A DNA stretch of 64,000 nt from Candidatus Gastranaerophilales bacterium HUM_1 (GTDB lineage Bacteria > Cyanobacteriota > Vampirovibrionia > Gastranaerophilales > Gastranaerophilaceae). The notes under the pieces are model-generated. The model was given only the letters and a program-made list of their open reading frames with translations, had not been told where the DNA came from and ran no database searches. Shown here piece by piece: positions 51,080-59,450 of the stretch (position 1 is the stretch's first letter; the number at the start of each line of letters is the position of its first letter). Location: assembly GCA_002103105.1 (NCBI GenBank), contig DAAY01000003.1, forward strand, positions 372,001-436,000. Reading direction: 5' to 3'. The position numbers and the translations under genes are program-made.

Positions 51080-53476
51080 ATGATAGATATAGAGAATATT
51101 AGGGATTTTTTACAAAATAAAAATTTTGTGATGTTTGTTTCGTCTATGGTTTTTATGACGGGAATTTTGGCCTGTTTTTATTCCTTGGCTGTTCCTTTTT
51201 CTATATTTATTACAGCTGTTTTAGTTCTGTTATTGAATTTTAAAATTTTTTCTGTTCGTAGAGTTTGTATTCTTATTGTGATTTTTTATTTTGGATTTTT
51301 CTTAACATTTTTTAAGATTAAAAATTACGATGATTTACTTGCGAATACTCCTATAAATAGTACTTTTACTGGGCGAATTGTTAGTGTGCCAAATTCGCCA
51401 GATAAAACTAAGTCTAAATTCTTTATGCAGGTGACTTCTGTGGGAAATAAAACTATCCAAGGTAAAACATTGGTTACTGTTTCAGCTCCAGAAGATGTTC
51501 TTGCAAAATTGAATATTGGAGAAGAAATTAGGTTAAAAGGAAGTTTGCGAGAACCTTTTTCTGCAACAAATCCTTCTCAGTTTGATTATAGTTCATATTT
51601 GAGAAATTTTAACGTTTTTACTGTCTTGTATTCAGATGATTCAAATTTGGAGATTTTGAATTCAAAAATGAGCTTGCGTTGGAAGTTTCTTAAGGGATTA
51701 AATACTACAAGAAATAGGGTTTTATCCTATCACTCAAACTATTTAAAAAGCCCTAATTTGGAAATTTTAGGTGGAATTGTTTTTGGAGATGATGCGGTTG
51801 CTCCTCCTGATTATATAAAGAATTCTTTTATCAATTCGGGGTTACTACATATTCTTGCGGCATCAGGGATGAATGTTGCGTTTATTTTTAGTTTTTGGTT
51901 TTTGATTTTGAAGTTTTTGCGTGTGCCATACAAACCTAGAGTTTTGTCTGGAATGATTATGGTCATTTTATATACTTTAATGACTGGACTAGGAGCATCT
52001 GTTGTCCGAGCAGCATTGATGATGTTGTTTGTCCTGTGTGGAAAATTGATAGATAGAGATGCTCATAGTGTTTCGTTGTTGTCATTTGTAGCTGTATTGA
52101 TGCTCATTTATAACCCTGCTTATATTAACGATGTGAGTTTTCAATTGTCGTTTCTCGTTACATTTGGTTTAATCACGACGGCAAATATAATTTCTTCAAA
52201 ACTAGACAAAATTCCTGAATGGATAAAAGCTCCAATCCTTATTCCAATTGTTGCACAAATTTGGATTGCTCCTATTCAGATGTTTTATTTTAATACTTTT
52301 AGTTTGTATTCAGTGTTTGCTAATATTTCGACTGTAACATTGTTGAGTGTGATAAGTTTTGGTGGTTTTGTTAGTTCATTGCTTTCAGTTATTCCTCAAA
52401 TTGCGGATTTTGTTTGTCGAATTTTTGATTTCTTTTTAAATTATTTGTTGAATGTGCTTGTTTGGATTTCGAATTTTTGGGGTAATCTTCCTCATAGCAT
52501 GCTTGTTACAACTCATCCAGCTTTGTTTCAGTTGAGCTTATATTATTTCGCATTATTGCTAATTACATTGTTGTTGAAATTTGAAAAGTATAAAAAAGCG
52601 TGTTGGGTCTTAATTTGTTCTGTTTTAGTAATCCTTGCGACAACAATTACTCCAGTGTCAAAGAATCTCGAAGTGATTGCATTTGATGTCGGGAATGCAG
52701 ATTCATTTATGATAAAAACTCCAAAAGGTAAATATTTCTTTGTAGATACAGGAAAAGCTCCGTATAAAAGTGGAAATTCTCAAGCAAAAATAATTATGCT
52801 CAAATATTTAAAAGATAGAGGGATAAAGAATTTAGAAGGTGTAATCGTTACTCACTTTGACAACGATCATTCTGGAGGTACCGCGGAATTTATTGAGAAT
52901 ATGAAAGTTAAAACTCTTTATTTGAATTCAAAAGAAGAGGAAACCCAGACTGCGAAGAATATTTTTAAAACTGCAAATATTAGAAATCAAAATGTTCGGA
53001 TAGTTAAAAATGCTGATGTAATATACTCTGAGCCAGATTTAAAGATTTCAACGTTTAAGGCAAAAGCAAAAGGTAAAAATAGAAGCAACGAATCTTCTAC
53101 GATTACTCTTTTAAGTTATAAGAAATTTGACATGCTGTTTATGGGAGATGCTGGCGTAGAAGCGTTTAACCAAGTAAAATATTTACTTCCTCAGAATGTA
53201 GAGGTCTTGAAAGTTGGTCATCATGGCGGGCCTAATGTTGTTGATAACGAAATGTTGGAGTATTTAGGGGTAAAAACTTCTCTTATTTCTACGGGGTTAA
53301 ATTATTTTGGCCATCCAAATCGTGGGACTTTAGATGTTTTACGTAACACTGATATTTTGAGAACTGATTTGCTTAATTCTGTAAAATTTTCAACCGATGG
53401 AAATTTGTATAAAATTTATTCATATGAAACCCATGATAAAAAATACGAATTAAGAAATATTTTTGTTTCAAAATAA
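51080..53476 (+). CDS. comEC: DNA-uptake channel protein ComEC/Rec2
   Basis: The protein has 798 residues and is the inner-membrane channel that brings single-stranded DNA into the cell. It has N-terminal membrane helices and DUF4131 domain (to about 190), the competence domain with many helices (about 200-500, including GLLHILAASGMNVAF and GASVVRAALMMLF), and a C-terminal metallo-beta-lactamase-like domain (about 530-790) with FDVGNADSF, VTHFDNDHSGG and HHGGPNV. The HxxxDH metal motif is kept, so nuclease activity is plausible. The start is set at 51080; a frame from 50933 would run antisense into pilT. It is divergent from pilT. Confidence 0.94.
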   Translation: MIDIENIRDFLQNKNFVMFVSSMVFMTGILACFYSLAVPFSIFITAVLVLLLNFKIFSVRRVCILIVIFYFGFFLTFFKIKNYDDLLANTPINSTFTGRIVSVPNSPDKTKSKFFMQVTSVGNKTIQGKTLVTVSAPEDVLAKLNIGEEIRLKGSLREPFSATNPSQFDYSSYLRNFNVFTVLYSDDSNLEILNSKMSLRWKFLKGLNTTRNRVLSYHSNYLKSPNLEILGGIVFGDDAVAPPDYIKNSFINSGLLHILAASGMNVAFIFSFWFLILKFLRVPYKPRVLSGMIMVILYTLMTGLGASVVRAALMMLFVLCGKLIDRDAHSVSLLSFVAVLMLIYNPAYINDVSFQLSFLVTFGLITTANIISSKLDKIPEWIKAPILIPIVAQIWIAPIQMFYFNTFSLYSVFANISTVTLLSVISFGGFVSSLLSVIPQIADFVCRIFDFFLNYLLNVLVWISNFWGNLPHSMLVTTHPALFQLSLYYFALLLITLLLKFEKYKKACWVLICSVLVILATTITPVSKNLEVIAFDVGNADSFMIKTPKGKYFFVDTGKAPYKSGNSQAKIIMLKYLKDRGIKNLEGVIVTHFDNDHSGGTAEFIENMKVKTLYLNSKEEETQTAKNIFKTANIRNQNVRIVKNADVIYSEPDLKISTFKAKAKGKNRSNESSTITLLSYKKFDMLFMGDAGVEAFNQVKYLLPQNVEVLKVGHHGGPNVVDNEMLEYLGVKTSLISTGLNYFGHPNRGTLDVLRNTDILRTDLLNSVKFSTDGNLYKIYSYETHDKKYELRNIFVSK

Positions 53477-53495
53477 AAGAGAAAAATTATAAAAC

Positions 53496-53726
53496 TTGAC
53501 AAAATTATCGTACTTTTTACACTAAATGTTAAGAATGTAAAACTATTGATATGAGAGGGCTTTAGCTTGTAAAAATTTTGCAGATTGCCCCATGGGGGTT
53601 GAAATTTTAAATTTTTGTAATATTATGGTTACATAATCACATTCGAAAAGACGAAAATCTTAGAAAAAAAATAAGAACAAAAAGTAGTTTTTGAGAATTT
53701 TCAATTTACAACTAGAGGATTACATT
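53496..53726 (+). promoter_or_regulatory. Promoter and long structured leader of the lytic transglycosylase gene
   Basis: TTGACA (53496-53501) and TACACT (53518-53523), 16 bases apart, predict a start near 53530 and a leader of almost 200 bases. It contains GGGC and GCCC blocks able to pair across about 30 bases (53556-53590), the palindrome CCCCATGGGG (53588-53597) and AT-rich repeats. No known riboswitch consensus is recognised. A post-transcriptional control element is possible. Confidence 0.45.
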
Positions 53727-54422
53727 TTGAAAAAATTATTACTATTCACTATTGCATTAGTGCTAATGTTGTTCGCACAAGTGCAAGCGGCCAATGTAAA
53801 TACCGTAAAGGCAGCGATAGTAAAACATTCTATCGAAATGGGCGTAGATCCAGCAATTACACTAAGTATTGCGAAAACAGAATCAGGTTTTAGACACGAA
53901 GCAAGAAGCTCACATGGTGCAGTAGGAGTTTTCCAGCTTATGCCGTCAACCGCAAGAAGAATGGGCTTAAATCCATATTCTCTTGATGACAATATCAAGG
54001 GTGGCATTATGTACTACAAATCAATGTACAAAATGTTTGGGTCAATGGAATTAGCGTTAGCAGCATACAATGCAGGTCCTGCAAATGTAAAAAAATATCG
54101 TGCAGTTCCTCCTTTCGCTGAAACTAGAAGGTTTGTTGCAAAGATTACTGCTGATTACAGACACTTTAAAGCTCATCCAGATCCAGCAATGATTGCTTAC
54201 AAGGGTGGAAATGTGAAAACAATCTCAGGTTCAAGACCTGCAACAATTGCTCATTCTCCATCTAAAGTCTCTCCAAAAACTCCAGCTGGTGCAGCTAAAA
54301 TGGTCGCAAAAACAGCTCCGCTACCAGTTTCGAGAATCGAAGAGTCTAGGAAATACAATGCAGAGCTAATCAAGGGATTACCTGCTGAGGTTGAATTAAA
54401 ATCTCAATCAGTTGCAATCTAG
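53727..54422 (+). CDS. Lytic transglycosylase (SLT domain)
   Basis: The protein has 231 residues. The start is taken as TTG at 53727 with AGAGGA 7 bases upstream; this places a signal peptide (KKLLLFTIALVLMLFAQVQA) at the N-terminus. The SLT domain (about 25-150) has the catalytic Glu in AKTESGFRHEA, the motif GAVGVFQLMPSTAR and AAYNAGPANVKKY. It cuts peptidoglycan glycan strands to 1,6-anhydro ends in the periplasm. The C-terminal third is Pro/Lys/Ala-rich and disordered. It is monocistronic with a long leader and its own terminator. Confidence 0.93.
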   Translation: MKKLLLFTIALVLMLFAQVQAANVNTVKAAIVKHSIEMGVDPAITLSIAKTESGFRHEARSSHGAVGVFQLMPSTARRMGLNPYSLDDNIKGGIMYYKSMYKMFGSMELALAAYNAGPANVKKYRAVPPFAETRRFVAKITADYRHFKAHPDPAMIAYKGGNVKTISGSRPATIAHSPSKVSPKTPAGAAKMVAKTAPLPVSRIEESRKYNAELIKGLPAEVELKSQSVAI

Positions 54423-54441
54423 GATTTAGGTTAAGAATTAA

Positions 54442-54470
54442 AAAGAGTTTGGATATATTCCAGACTCTTT
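54442..54470. terminator. Bidirectional terminator
   Basis: AAAGAGTTTGG (54442-54452) pairs with CCAGACTCTTT (54460-54470, one G-T pair), followed by TTTTTC on the right and TTTTAATT on the left strand. It is shared by the transglycosylase and glycosyltransferase genes. Confidence 0.8.
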
Positions 54471-54478
54471 TTTCTTGT

Positions 54479-55327
54479 TTATAATTTCCCGATTTTAATT
54501 ATATTGAATAATGCGTATTGTTTCTTCTTCCCTTTTTGTCTTATTTTAAATATTGTTACGCCAAATATTTTAAATCTGTAAGTTTTTGGTTCATGAGAAG
54601 AAATATCGATATTGTGTTCTTTTATAAAGTCATTTGCTTTTTTATGTGCATAAACATTATCCGCATTTGCTTTTTCGCTTCTTTGTTTAACTGTTGAATT
54701 CCCTCTTCTTAGGTAATAGTAATAAATATTTGGTACTGTTACTATTTTCCCTAAATAAAATAGTGCTTGTGGAGTAAAAATACAATCTTCATAAAATATA
54801 CCCTTTTCAAATACTAGCCCTATTTCTTTCAATTTTTCTGTTTTATAAATTTTATTCCAAACGTAAGATTTTTCTGGAACATCACATAGCTCAAATTTTA
54901 AATTTGTATTATCTGTAATGGTTTCTTTTTCGAAGTTTAGGAATTTCTTCTTTTTAATTCCTGTTACTCTTATAATTCCTCCAACTGCAATATCAATATT
55001 ATTAGTGCTTGCAGCGTTATAAAGCTTTTCATAATAATCTAAATCAATCCAATCATCTGGATCTACAAACCCGATGTATTCTCCTTTTGCAATTTCAATA
55101 CCTCTATTTCTTGCGACTGATTGTCCTGAGTTTTCTTGGTTTAGTAATATGATTCTTGAATCTCTATTTTTATATTCTTCTAAAATTTCTAATGATTTAT
55201 CAGTCGATCCGTCGTTGATGCAAATGATTTCAATATCTTTTAGTGTTTGATTGATTAGGCTGTCCAGACATTTTCTCAAGTATTTTTCTACATTATAAAC
55301 TGGAACAATTATTGAAATTTTTGTCAT
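54479..55327 (-). CDS. Family 2 glycosyltransferase
   Basis: This 282-residue GT-A fold enzyme has the N-terminal ISIIVPVYNVEKYLRKCLDS, NDGSTDKSLEI, NSGQSVARNRGIE and the metal/nucleotide-sugar site FVDPDDW. The C-terminal tail (YRFKIFGVTIFKIRQKGK) is typical of enzymes making LPS, capsule or glycoprotein sugars. The start is ATG at 55327 with GGGGAA 5 bases upstream. It stands alone; acceptor and donor are unknown. Confidence 0.92.
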   Translation of the reverse strand: MTKISIIVPVYNVEKYLRKCLDSLINQTLKDIEIICINDGSTDKSLEILEEYKNRDSRIILLNQENSGQSVARNRGIEIAKGEYIGFVDPDDWIDLDYYEKLYNAASTNNIDIAVGGIIRVTGIKKKKFLNFEKETITDNTNLKFELCDVPEKSYVWNKIYKTEKLKEIGLVFEKGIFYEDCIFTPQALFYLGKIVTVPNIYYYYLRRGNSTVKQRSEKANADNVYAHKKANDFIKEHNIDISSHEPKTYRFKIFGVTIFKIRQKGKKKQYALFNIIKIGKL

Positions 55328-55495
55328 CAACTTTCCCCTTTTTTCATTGTCACGTTTATAGTTTTATCTAAAAATTAATAGTGATACTTATATATTATAC
55401 ATGCGTAGCTTTGAATATCAATATATTTTTATAAGTGTAGGTTTGTTATTAGTTCAAAAGAAAGAATATAAAATTATTAAATAGAGAGAAATTAA

Positions 55496-55816
55496 ATGAA
55501 CTTAAAAGAAAACCTAGGTAAGAATATTCAAAAATATCGAAAATTAAACAAGCTGACTCAAGAAAAACTTGCGGAAGCTGTTGATGTTGATATCAATAGT
55601 ATTAGTTCGATTGAACGTGGACGATATTTCCCAACTCCAGATAATCTTGTGAAAATATCAAATGCATTAAATGTTCCGCTTTCAGAACTGTTTACTTTTA
55701 GCTCTCTTGCAACTTGTGAAGATTATGAAAAAGAGATAAAAAATAACATAAATTTAATTCGTACAGATGTGGCAAAACTCTCTGCTGTAAATGCTTTTAT
55801 TAAAAATATTTTGTAA
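55496..55816 (+). CDS. XRE-family HTH transcriptional regulator
   Basis: The protein has 106 residues. The Cro/C1-type HTH is at about 5-62 (LGKNIQKYRKLNKLTQEKLA, VDINSISSIERGRYFPT, NLVKISNALNVPLSELF), then a helical tail (about 70-106) for dimerisation. A GAGAGAAA site precedes the ATG. It lies between the glycosyltransferase and GH57 genes with its own upstream region. Targets unknown. Confidence 0.9.
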   Translation: MNLKENLGKNIQKYRKLNKLTQEKLAEAVDVDINSISSIERGRYFPTPDNLVKISNALNVPLSELFTFSSLATCEDYEKEIKNNINLIRTDVAKLSAVNAFIKNIL

Positions 55817-55977
55817 AAATTATCCCAAAATATTTGCAAAATTTTTTCTGTTAATAATTGTAAAATTATTCACCTGAATTAGTTAAAAAGTATTATATTT
55901 TTTATCCATTTGTGGTATATATATTTTGTACATAAATGGATTATATTCATATATAGTTCAGTAGATTGGAGGAAATA

Positions 55978-57702
55978 ATGGCAGTAGGTCAATTCGTTTT
56001 TATGTTACACAGTCACCTTCCATATTATAGAAAAGCTGGAATGTGGCCGTTTGGAGAAGAGAATCTTTATGAATGTATGTCAGAAACATATGTTCCGCTT
56101 CTTAATGCTATTTCAGAGTTGTATGATGAAGGCATAAAAGCGAAGTTAACCGTTGGTATTACTCCAATTTTGGCAGAACAATTGAATGATGAACATTTGA
56201 AAAATGGATTTGTTGAATATCTTGATTCAAGAATAGCAAGTGTTTCAAAGGATTTGGAAAGATATCCAGACCCTAAAGTTCCTCATTCTCAACATTTGAA
56301 ATATTTAGCAAAATACTATTTTGATTGGTTTAATAGTATCAAGGATTCTTTTGTAAATAAGTATCAAATGGATTTGATTGGTGCTTTTAAAAAGTTCCAA
56401 GATTTAGGATGTATTGAAATTACAACTTCTGGTGCTACTCACGGTTTTTCACCATTATTAGCTACTGATAATAATTTGAATGCACAGTTCAAAGTTGGTT
56501 CTGATACAACAAAAAGATTATTTGGTAAAAAAGCAAAAGGTTGCTGGTTACCAGAATGTGCTTATCGTCAAGGTTATGAATATATTGGTAAAGATGGCCA
56601 AAAACACTGGCGTCCTGCTATTGAAGTAACTCTTCAAAACAATGATATTGAATATTTCTTTACAGAGTCACATGTAATCGAAGGTGGAAATTCTATCGGA
56701 AGTCGTCGTGTAGTTGGTGTTTATGGAAATATTGAATACATTCCACTTCCAGAAAGAGAGCCAACTGGTTATGATACGTATTCAGCATATTGGTTACCAG
56801 ATGCACAAGTTGCAGTTATGGGTAGAAATGATAGAGCAGGTTATCAAGTTTGGTCTGCTGCTGATGGATACCCTGGTGATGGATGTTTCAGAGAATTCCA
56901 TAAAAAAGACGACAAATCTGGTATGAATTATTGGAGAATTACTTCTCCTAAGACAGATTTAGGTGATAAAATGCTTTATGATCCAGTTTTGGCATTGAAT
57001 AAAATCAATGAAAATTCTGATCACTATACAACAATGCTTTACCATTTGCTAAATGATTACAAAAATTCTCATAATGGCAAAGAAGGTTTAATTATGGTGT
57101 CTTTTGATACTGAGTTGTTTGGTCACTGGTGGTTTGAGGGTATTGAATTTATTAAACAAGTAATTAAAAAATTCAATCAATATTTACCACAAGTTGAAAG
57201 AATGACGGCTGGAGAATATTTACATGCCCATCCTCCAACAGAAGCTATTCAAATTCCAGAATCTTCTTGGGGGCAAGGTGGTCACTTCTATGTATGGAAC
57301 AACCACTTGACTGAATGGATGTGGCCTATTATTCACTCTTGTGAAAAACGTATAACATCTATTGCGGACAGATATCCAAATATTCCAGATAATAAGCTTT
57401 TGCATAGAGCGTTGAATCAATTAGCGAGAGAAAATTTATTGTTGCAAAGTTCAGATTGGCCATTCTTGATTACAACATGGCAGGCTAAAGATTATGCGAC
57501 AGATAGATTTAGAGAACATGTTGATAGATTTGAAGAAATTGCAGATATGATAGATGCAAATAATATCGATGAATCAAAATTGCAAAAAATTGAAAGTATC
57601 GATAATTGCTTCCCTGTAATTGATTATAGAGTTTATCAATCAATTGAAGAAGGTCTAATTCCTCAACAATCAAAGAAATTAGCACCTTTGTATAAAGATT
57701 AA
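55978..57702 (+). CDS. Glycoside hydrolase family 57, 1,4-alpha-glucan branching enzyme type
   Basis: This 574-residue enzyme has the five GH57 regions: FMLHSHLPYYRKAG, SGATHGFSPLL, GCWLPECAYRQGYEY (nucleophile Glu), MVSFDTELFGHWWFEG (acid/base Asp) and SSDWPFLITTWQAKDYA. These motifs and the C-terminal helical domain match the branching-enzyme group, which adds alpha-1,6 branches to glycogen. The start is 55978 (MAVGQFVF) with GGAGG 6 bases upstream. It is monocistronic and ends at a hairpin. It implies glycogen storage. Confidence 0.92.
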   Translation: MAVGQFVFMLHSHLPYYRKAGMWPFGEENLYECMSETYVPLLNAISELYDEGIKAKLTVGITPILAEQLNDEHLKNGFVEYLDSRIASVSKDLERYPDPKVPHSQHLKYLAKYYFDWFNSIKDSFVNKYQMDLIGAFKKFQDLGCIEITTSGATHGFSPLLATDNNLNAQFKVGSDTTKRLFGKKAKGCWLPECAYRQGYEYIGKDGQKHWRPAIEVTLQNNDIEYFFTESHVIEGGNSIGSRRVVGVYGNIEYIPLPEREPTGYDTYSAYWLPDAQVAVMGRNDRAGYQVWSAADGYPGDGCFREFHKKDDKSGMNYWRITSPKTDLGDKMLYDPVLALNKINENSDHYTTMLYHLLNDYKNSHNGKEGLIMVSFDTELFGHWWFEGIEFIKQVIKKFNQYLPQVERMTAGEYLHAHPPTEAIQIPESSWGQGGHFYVWNNHLTEWMWPIIHSCEKRITSIADRYPNIPDNKLLHRALNQLARENLLLQSSDWPFLITTWQAKDYATDRFREHVDRFEEIADMIDANNIDESKLQKIESIDNCFPVIDYRVYQSIEEGLIPQQSKKLAPLYKD

Positions 57703-57741
57703 TTTAATTTAGGATAAATAATATTTTACAATTCATTTTAC

Positions 57742-57767
57742 AAGCCTTGGTTTTAACTGAGGCTTTT
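57742..57767 (+). terminator. Terminator of the GH57 gene
   Basis: AAGCCTTGGT (57742-57751) pairs with ACTGAGGCTT (57756-57765, two wobble pairs), followed by TT. Confidence 0.6.
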
Positions 57768-57806
57768 CATTTGAAAAAATAAAATAAAATTATCGAAAAA
57801 AAACTC

Positions 57807-57834
57807 TTGCAATTTTTTTTTCAGCATATATAAT
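57807..57834 (+). promoter_or_regulatory. Promoter of tRNA-Asp
   Basis: TTGCAA (57807-57812), 16 bases, TATAAT (57829-57834), about 20 bases before the tRNA. Confidence 0.7.
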
Positions 57835-57855
57835 AAAGAAGTAACCGAAATTGAT

Positions 57856-57933
57856 GGGAGCGTAGCTCAGTTTGGTTAGAGCGCATGCCTGTCACGCATG
57901 AGGTCGCGAGTTCGAGCCTCGTCGTTCCCGCCA
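57856..57933 (+). tRNA. tRNA-Asp (anticodon GTC)
   Basis: This is a complete cloverleaf: acceptor GGGAGCG/CGTTCCC, D arm with GTAGCTCAG and GGTTAGAGC, anticodon stem CATGC/GCATG around CTGTCAC (anticodon GTC), variable AGGTC, T arm GCGAG-TTCGAGC-CTCGT, discriminator G and encoded CCA. It is followed by a hairpin terminator and, on the other strand, by an integrase remnant, so it is a probable former attachment site. Confidence 0.97.
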
Positions 57934-57937
57934 TTTT

Positions 57938-57964
57938 AAGAGACTTTTAAAAGTCTCTTTTTTA
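57938..57964 (+). terminator. Terminator of tRNA-Asp
   Basis: AAGAGACTTTT (57938-57948) and AAAAGTCTCTT (57949-57959) are perfect reverse complements followed by five T residues. Confidence 0.85.
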
Positions 57965-58029
57965 ATGCAATAAAAAACGTTTCAAAAACATTCCATTTTG
58001 GTATTTGTTTAGGCTAGTTAATAATAAAA

Positions 58030-58053
58030 AAGTTGCCTACATTGAGGCAACTT
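58030..58053 (-). terminator. Terminator left of the integrase remnant
   Basis: AAGTTGCC (58030-58037) and GGCAACTT (58046-58053) form a stem; reading leftwards a T-run follows. It lies 22 bases after the integrase stop and was probably its terminator. Confidence 0.7.
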
Positions 58054-58075
58054 AGGCAGGTTGTTTTGGTAATTC

Positions 58076-58321
58076 TTAACTTACAAAAACTCTATTAAGT
58101 TCTTGTTTTACAAAATCAGAAGTATTATCAATGTCGATATAAATATCTTCTGTAATTGAAGCTCTTCCATGACGGAGCAGTTTTTGAATTACTTTAGTCG
58201 GCACTCCTTTCTTATGAAGTATAGTTGCACAAGAACCACGCAATTCATGAAATTTCATGAAGCTACGTTTTCCAAACGCTACTTTTAATGTTCTTTGAAA
58301 TGAATTTTGAGGAATGGTTGG
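58076..58321 (-). pseudogene. C-terminal remnant of a tyrosine recombinase (integrase)
   Basis: The open frame from 58321 to the stop at 58076 reads FQRTLKVAFGKRSFMKFHELRG and onward: the conserved block HxLR (FHELRGSC), the second His/Arg motif LLRHGRAS and the nucleophile Tyr in ITEDIYIDI. These are the last 80 residues of a phage-type tyrosine recombinase. The core-binding domain and first catalytic Arg are missing, and a stop codon (58322-58324) lies just upstream. It sits 140 bases from tRNA-Asp, the classic place for an integrase, so this is the trace of an integrated element. Confidence 0.8.
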
Positions 58322-58491
58322 TTAAATATTCTAATTATAATCTTGAATCACGAGAAGAACTTAAATTAAAAAACATTTGTATATATGATATTTCAGACAA
58401 CAAATCTTATCAAAATGCAATCATAGATTTTATTTCAGGCATGAGTGATAATTTTGCAATAAATTTATTCAATGAAATAATAAGTTTCTAA
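58288..58491 (+). pseudogene. Fragment resembling the C-terminus of a dGTPase (HD family)
   Basis: This 67-codon frame overlaps the integrase remnant on the other strand. The end, YQNAIIDFISGMSDNFAINL, matches the conserved last helix of dGTP triphosphohydrolases (D-[YF]-I-[AS]-G-M-[TS]-D). The HD metal site and most of the enzyme are absent. There is no ribosome binding site. It is most likely a leftover of a gene brought by or disrupted by the element next to tRNA-Asp. The identification rests on about 20 residues. Confidence 0.5.
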
Positions 58492-58765
58492 GAACTTTAT
58501 ATTTAGGCAAAAGTTTATAGAATTTTATCAAGATGTATTAATACAAAATCGCATCAAACAAAATTGTCAGACTTTTTTTGTTAAAAGGCAATGTATTAAT
58601 TTCCTATTTGATATACTTTTAATACTTCAATATTAGAATCTCGGCATTTTCTTTTCATCTTTTGATAATAAAAAATTACCAGAGGGAAAACTAGACTAAC
58701 GGAATTAGAAGAAAAAATAATGTTGTTACTGTAAATTTTACACTAGAAACGGATATTTACATTGG
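58492..58765. other. Non-coding 270-base region
   Basis: I find no gene, terminator or repeat of note here. GTATTAAT occurs twice (about 58535 and 58592). It separates the integrase and dGTPase fragments from the two-component/lactonase cluster and may be decayed element DNA. Confidence 0.4.
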
Positions 58766-59440
58766 CTACTTCATAAAATATACCATGCAAGGGCGACCGC
58801 CGGTATCGTAATTTATTTGTTCTATAACTTCACTGTTTTTTGTTAAATAGTGCATGTATTTTCGAACCGTAACTTTTGAAATATCCAAAAATGCTGCAAT
58901 CTGTTCTGATGTATGTCCGCTATTTGTATCTTCTCTTAAGTATTTGCGGATTTTGTCTAATGTCTTTTCTTGAATACCTTTTGGAAGTTCAAAATTATTA
59001 TTCCCAAAATGTTCGCTATTCATAATTTCATCAATTTTTTTCTGATCCAGAACGCAAACATTATTTTTTTGAACTCTACACTCAACGAATTTGTCCAGTG
59101 CTTGTTGAAATCGTTCTTGTACAAAAGGTTTGACAAGGTAATCAATGACCCCAAAGTTTAAAACCGTATCAAGGGTATTTTTATCATTTGATGCCGTAAC
59201 CATAATTATATCAGTATTAATTTCTTCCGTTCTGATTTTTTTTAGCAAAGATAAACCATCTAACACTGGCATATAAACATCAATGATAGCCAAATCCACT
59301 TGATTTTCTGACAAATATTTGAACGCATCATTCCCGTTCCTGAAAGATTGAACAACATAAAAACGGGAATCTTGCTCAACATAATGAGTATTTATCATTG
59401 CAACCATAGGGTCATCTTCTACGATTAAAACCTTATACAT
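58766..59440 (-). CDS. Response regulator of the CitB/DcuR type
   Basis: The protein has 224 residues. The receiver domain (about 1-120) has acidic pair EDD (8-10), the phospho-acceptor Asp54 (IIDVYMPVLDG), Thr in IMVTASND and Lys in YLVKPF. The C-terminal DNA-binding domain (about 155-224) has a helix-turn-helix HTSEQIAAFLDISKVTVRKY and the ending GRPCMVYF, as in CitB, DctR and DcuR regulators that control C4-dicarboxylate and citrate genes. It ends the operon cat1 - kinase - lactonase - regulator. It probably acts on the intergenic region between cat1 and sucD. Confidence 0.93.
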   Translation of the reverse strand: MYKVLIVEDDPMVAMINTHYVEQDSRFYVVQSFRNGNDAFKYLSENQVDLAIIDVYMPVLDGLSLLKKIRTEEINTDIIMVTASNDKNTLDTVLNFGVIDYLVKPFVQERFQQALDKFVECRVQKNNVCVLDQKKIDEIMNSEHFGNNNFELPKGIQEKTLDKIRKYLREDTNSGHTSEQIAAFLDISKVTVRKYMHYLTKNSEVIEQINYDTGGRPCMVYFMK

Positions 59441-59450
59441 TTATTACCTC

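Noticed and set aside
53525..53726. ydaO-type (cyclic di-AMP) or GEMM riboswitch
   Set aside because: I could not find their conserved core sequences; kept only as an unknown leader.
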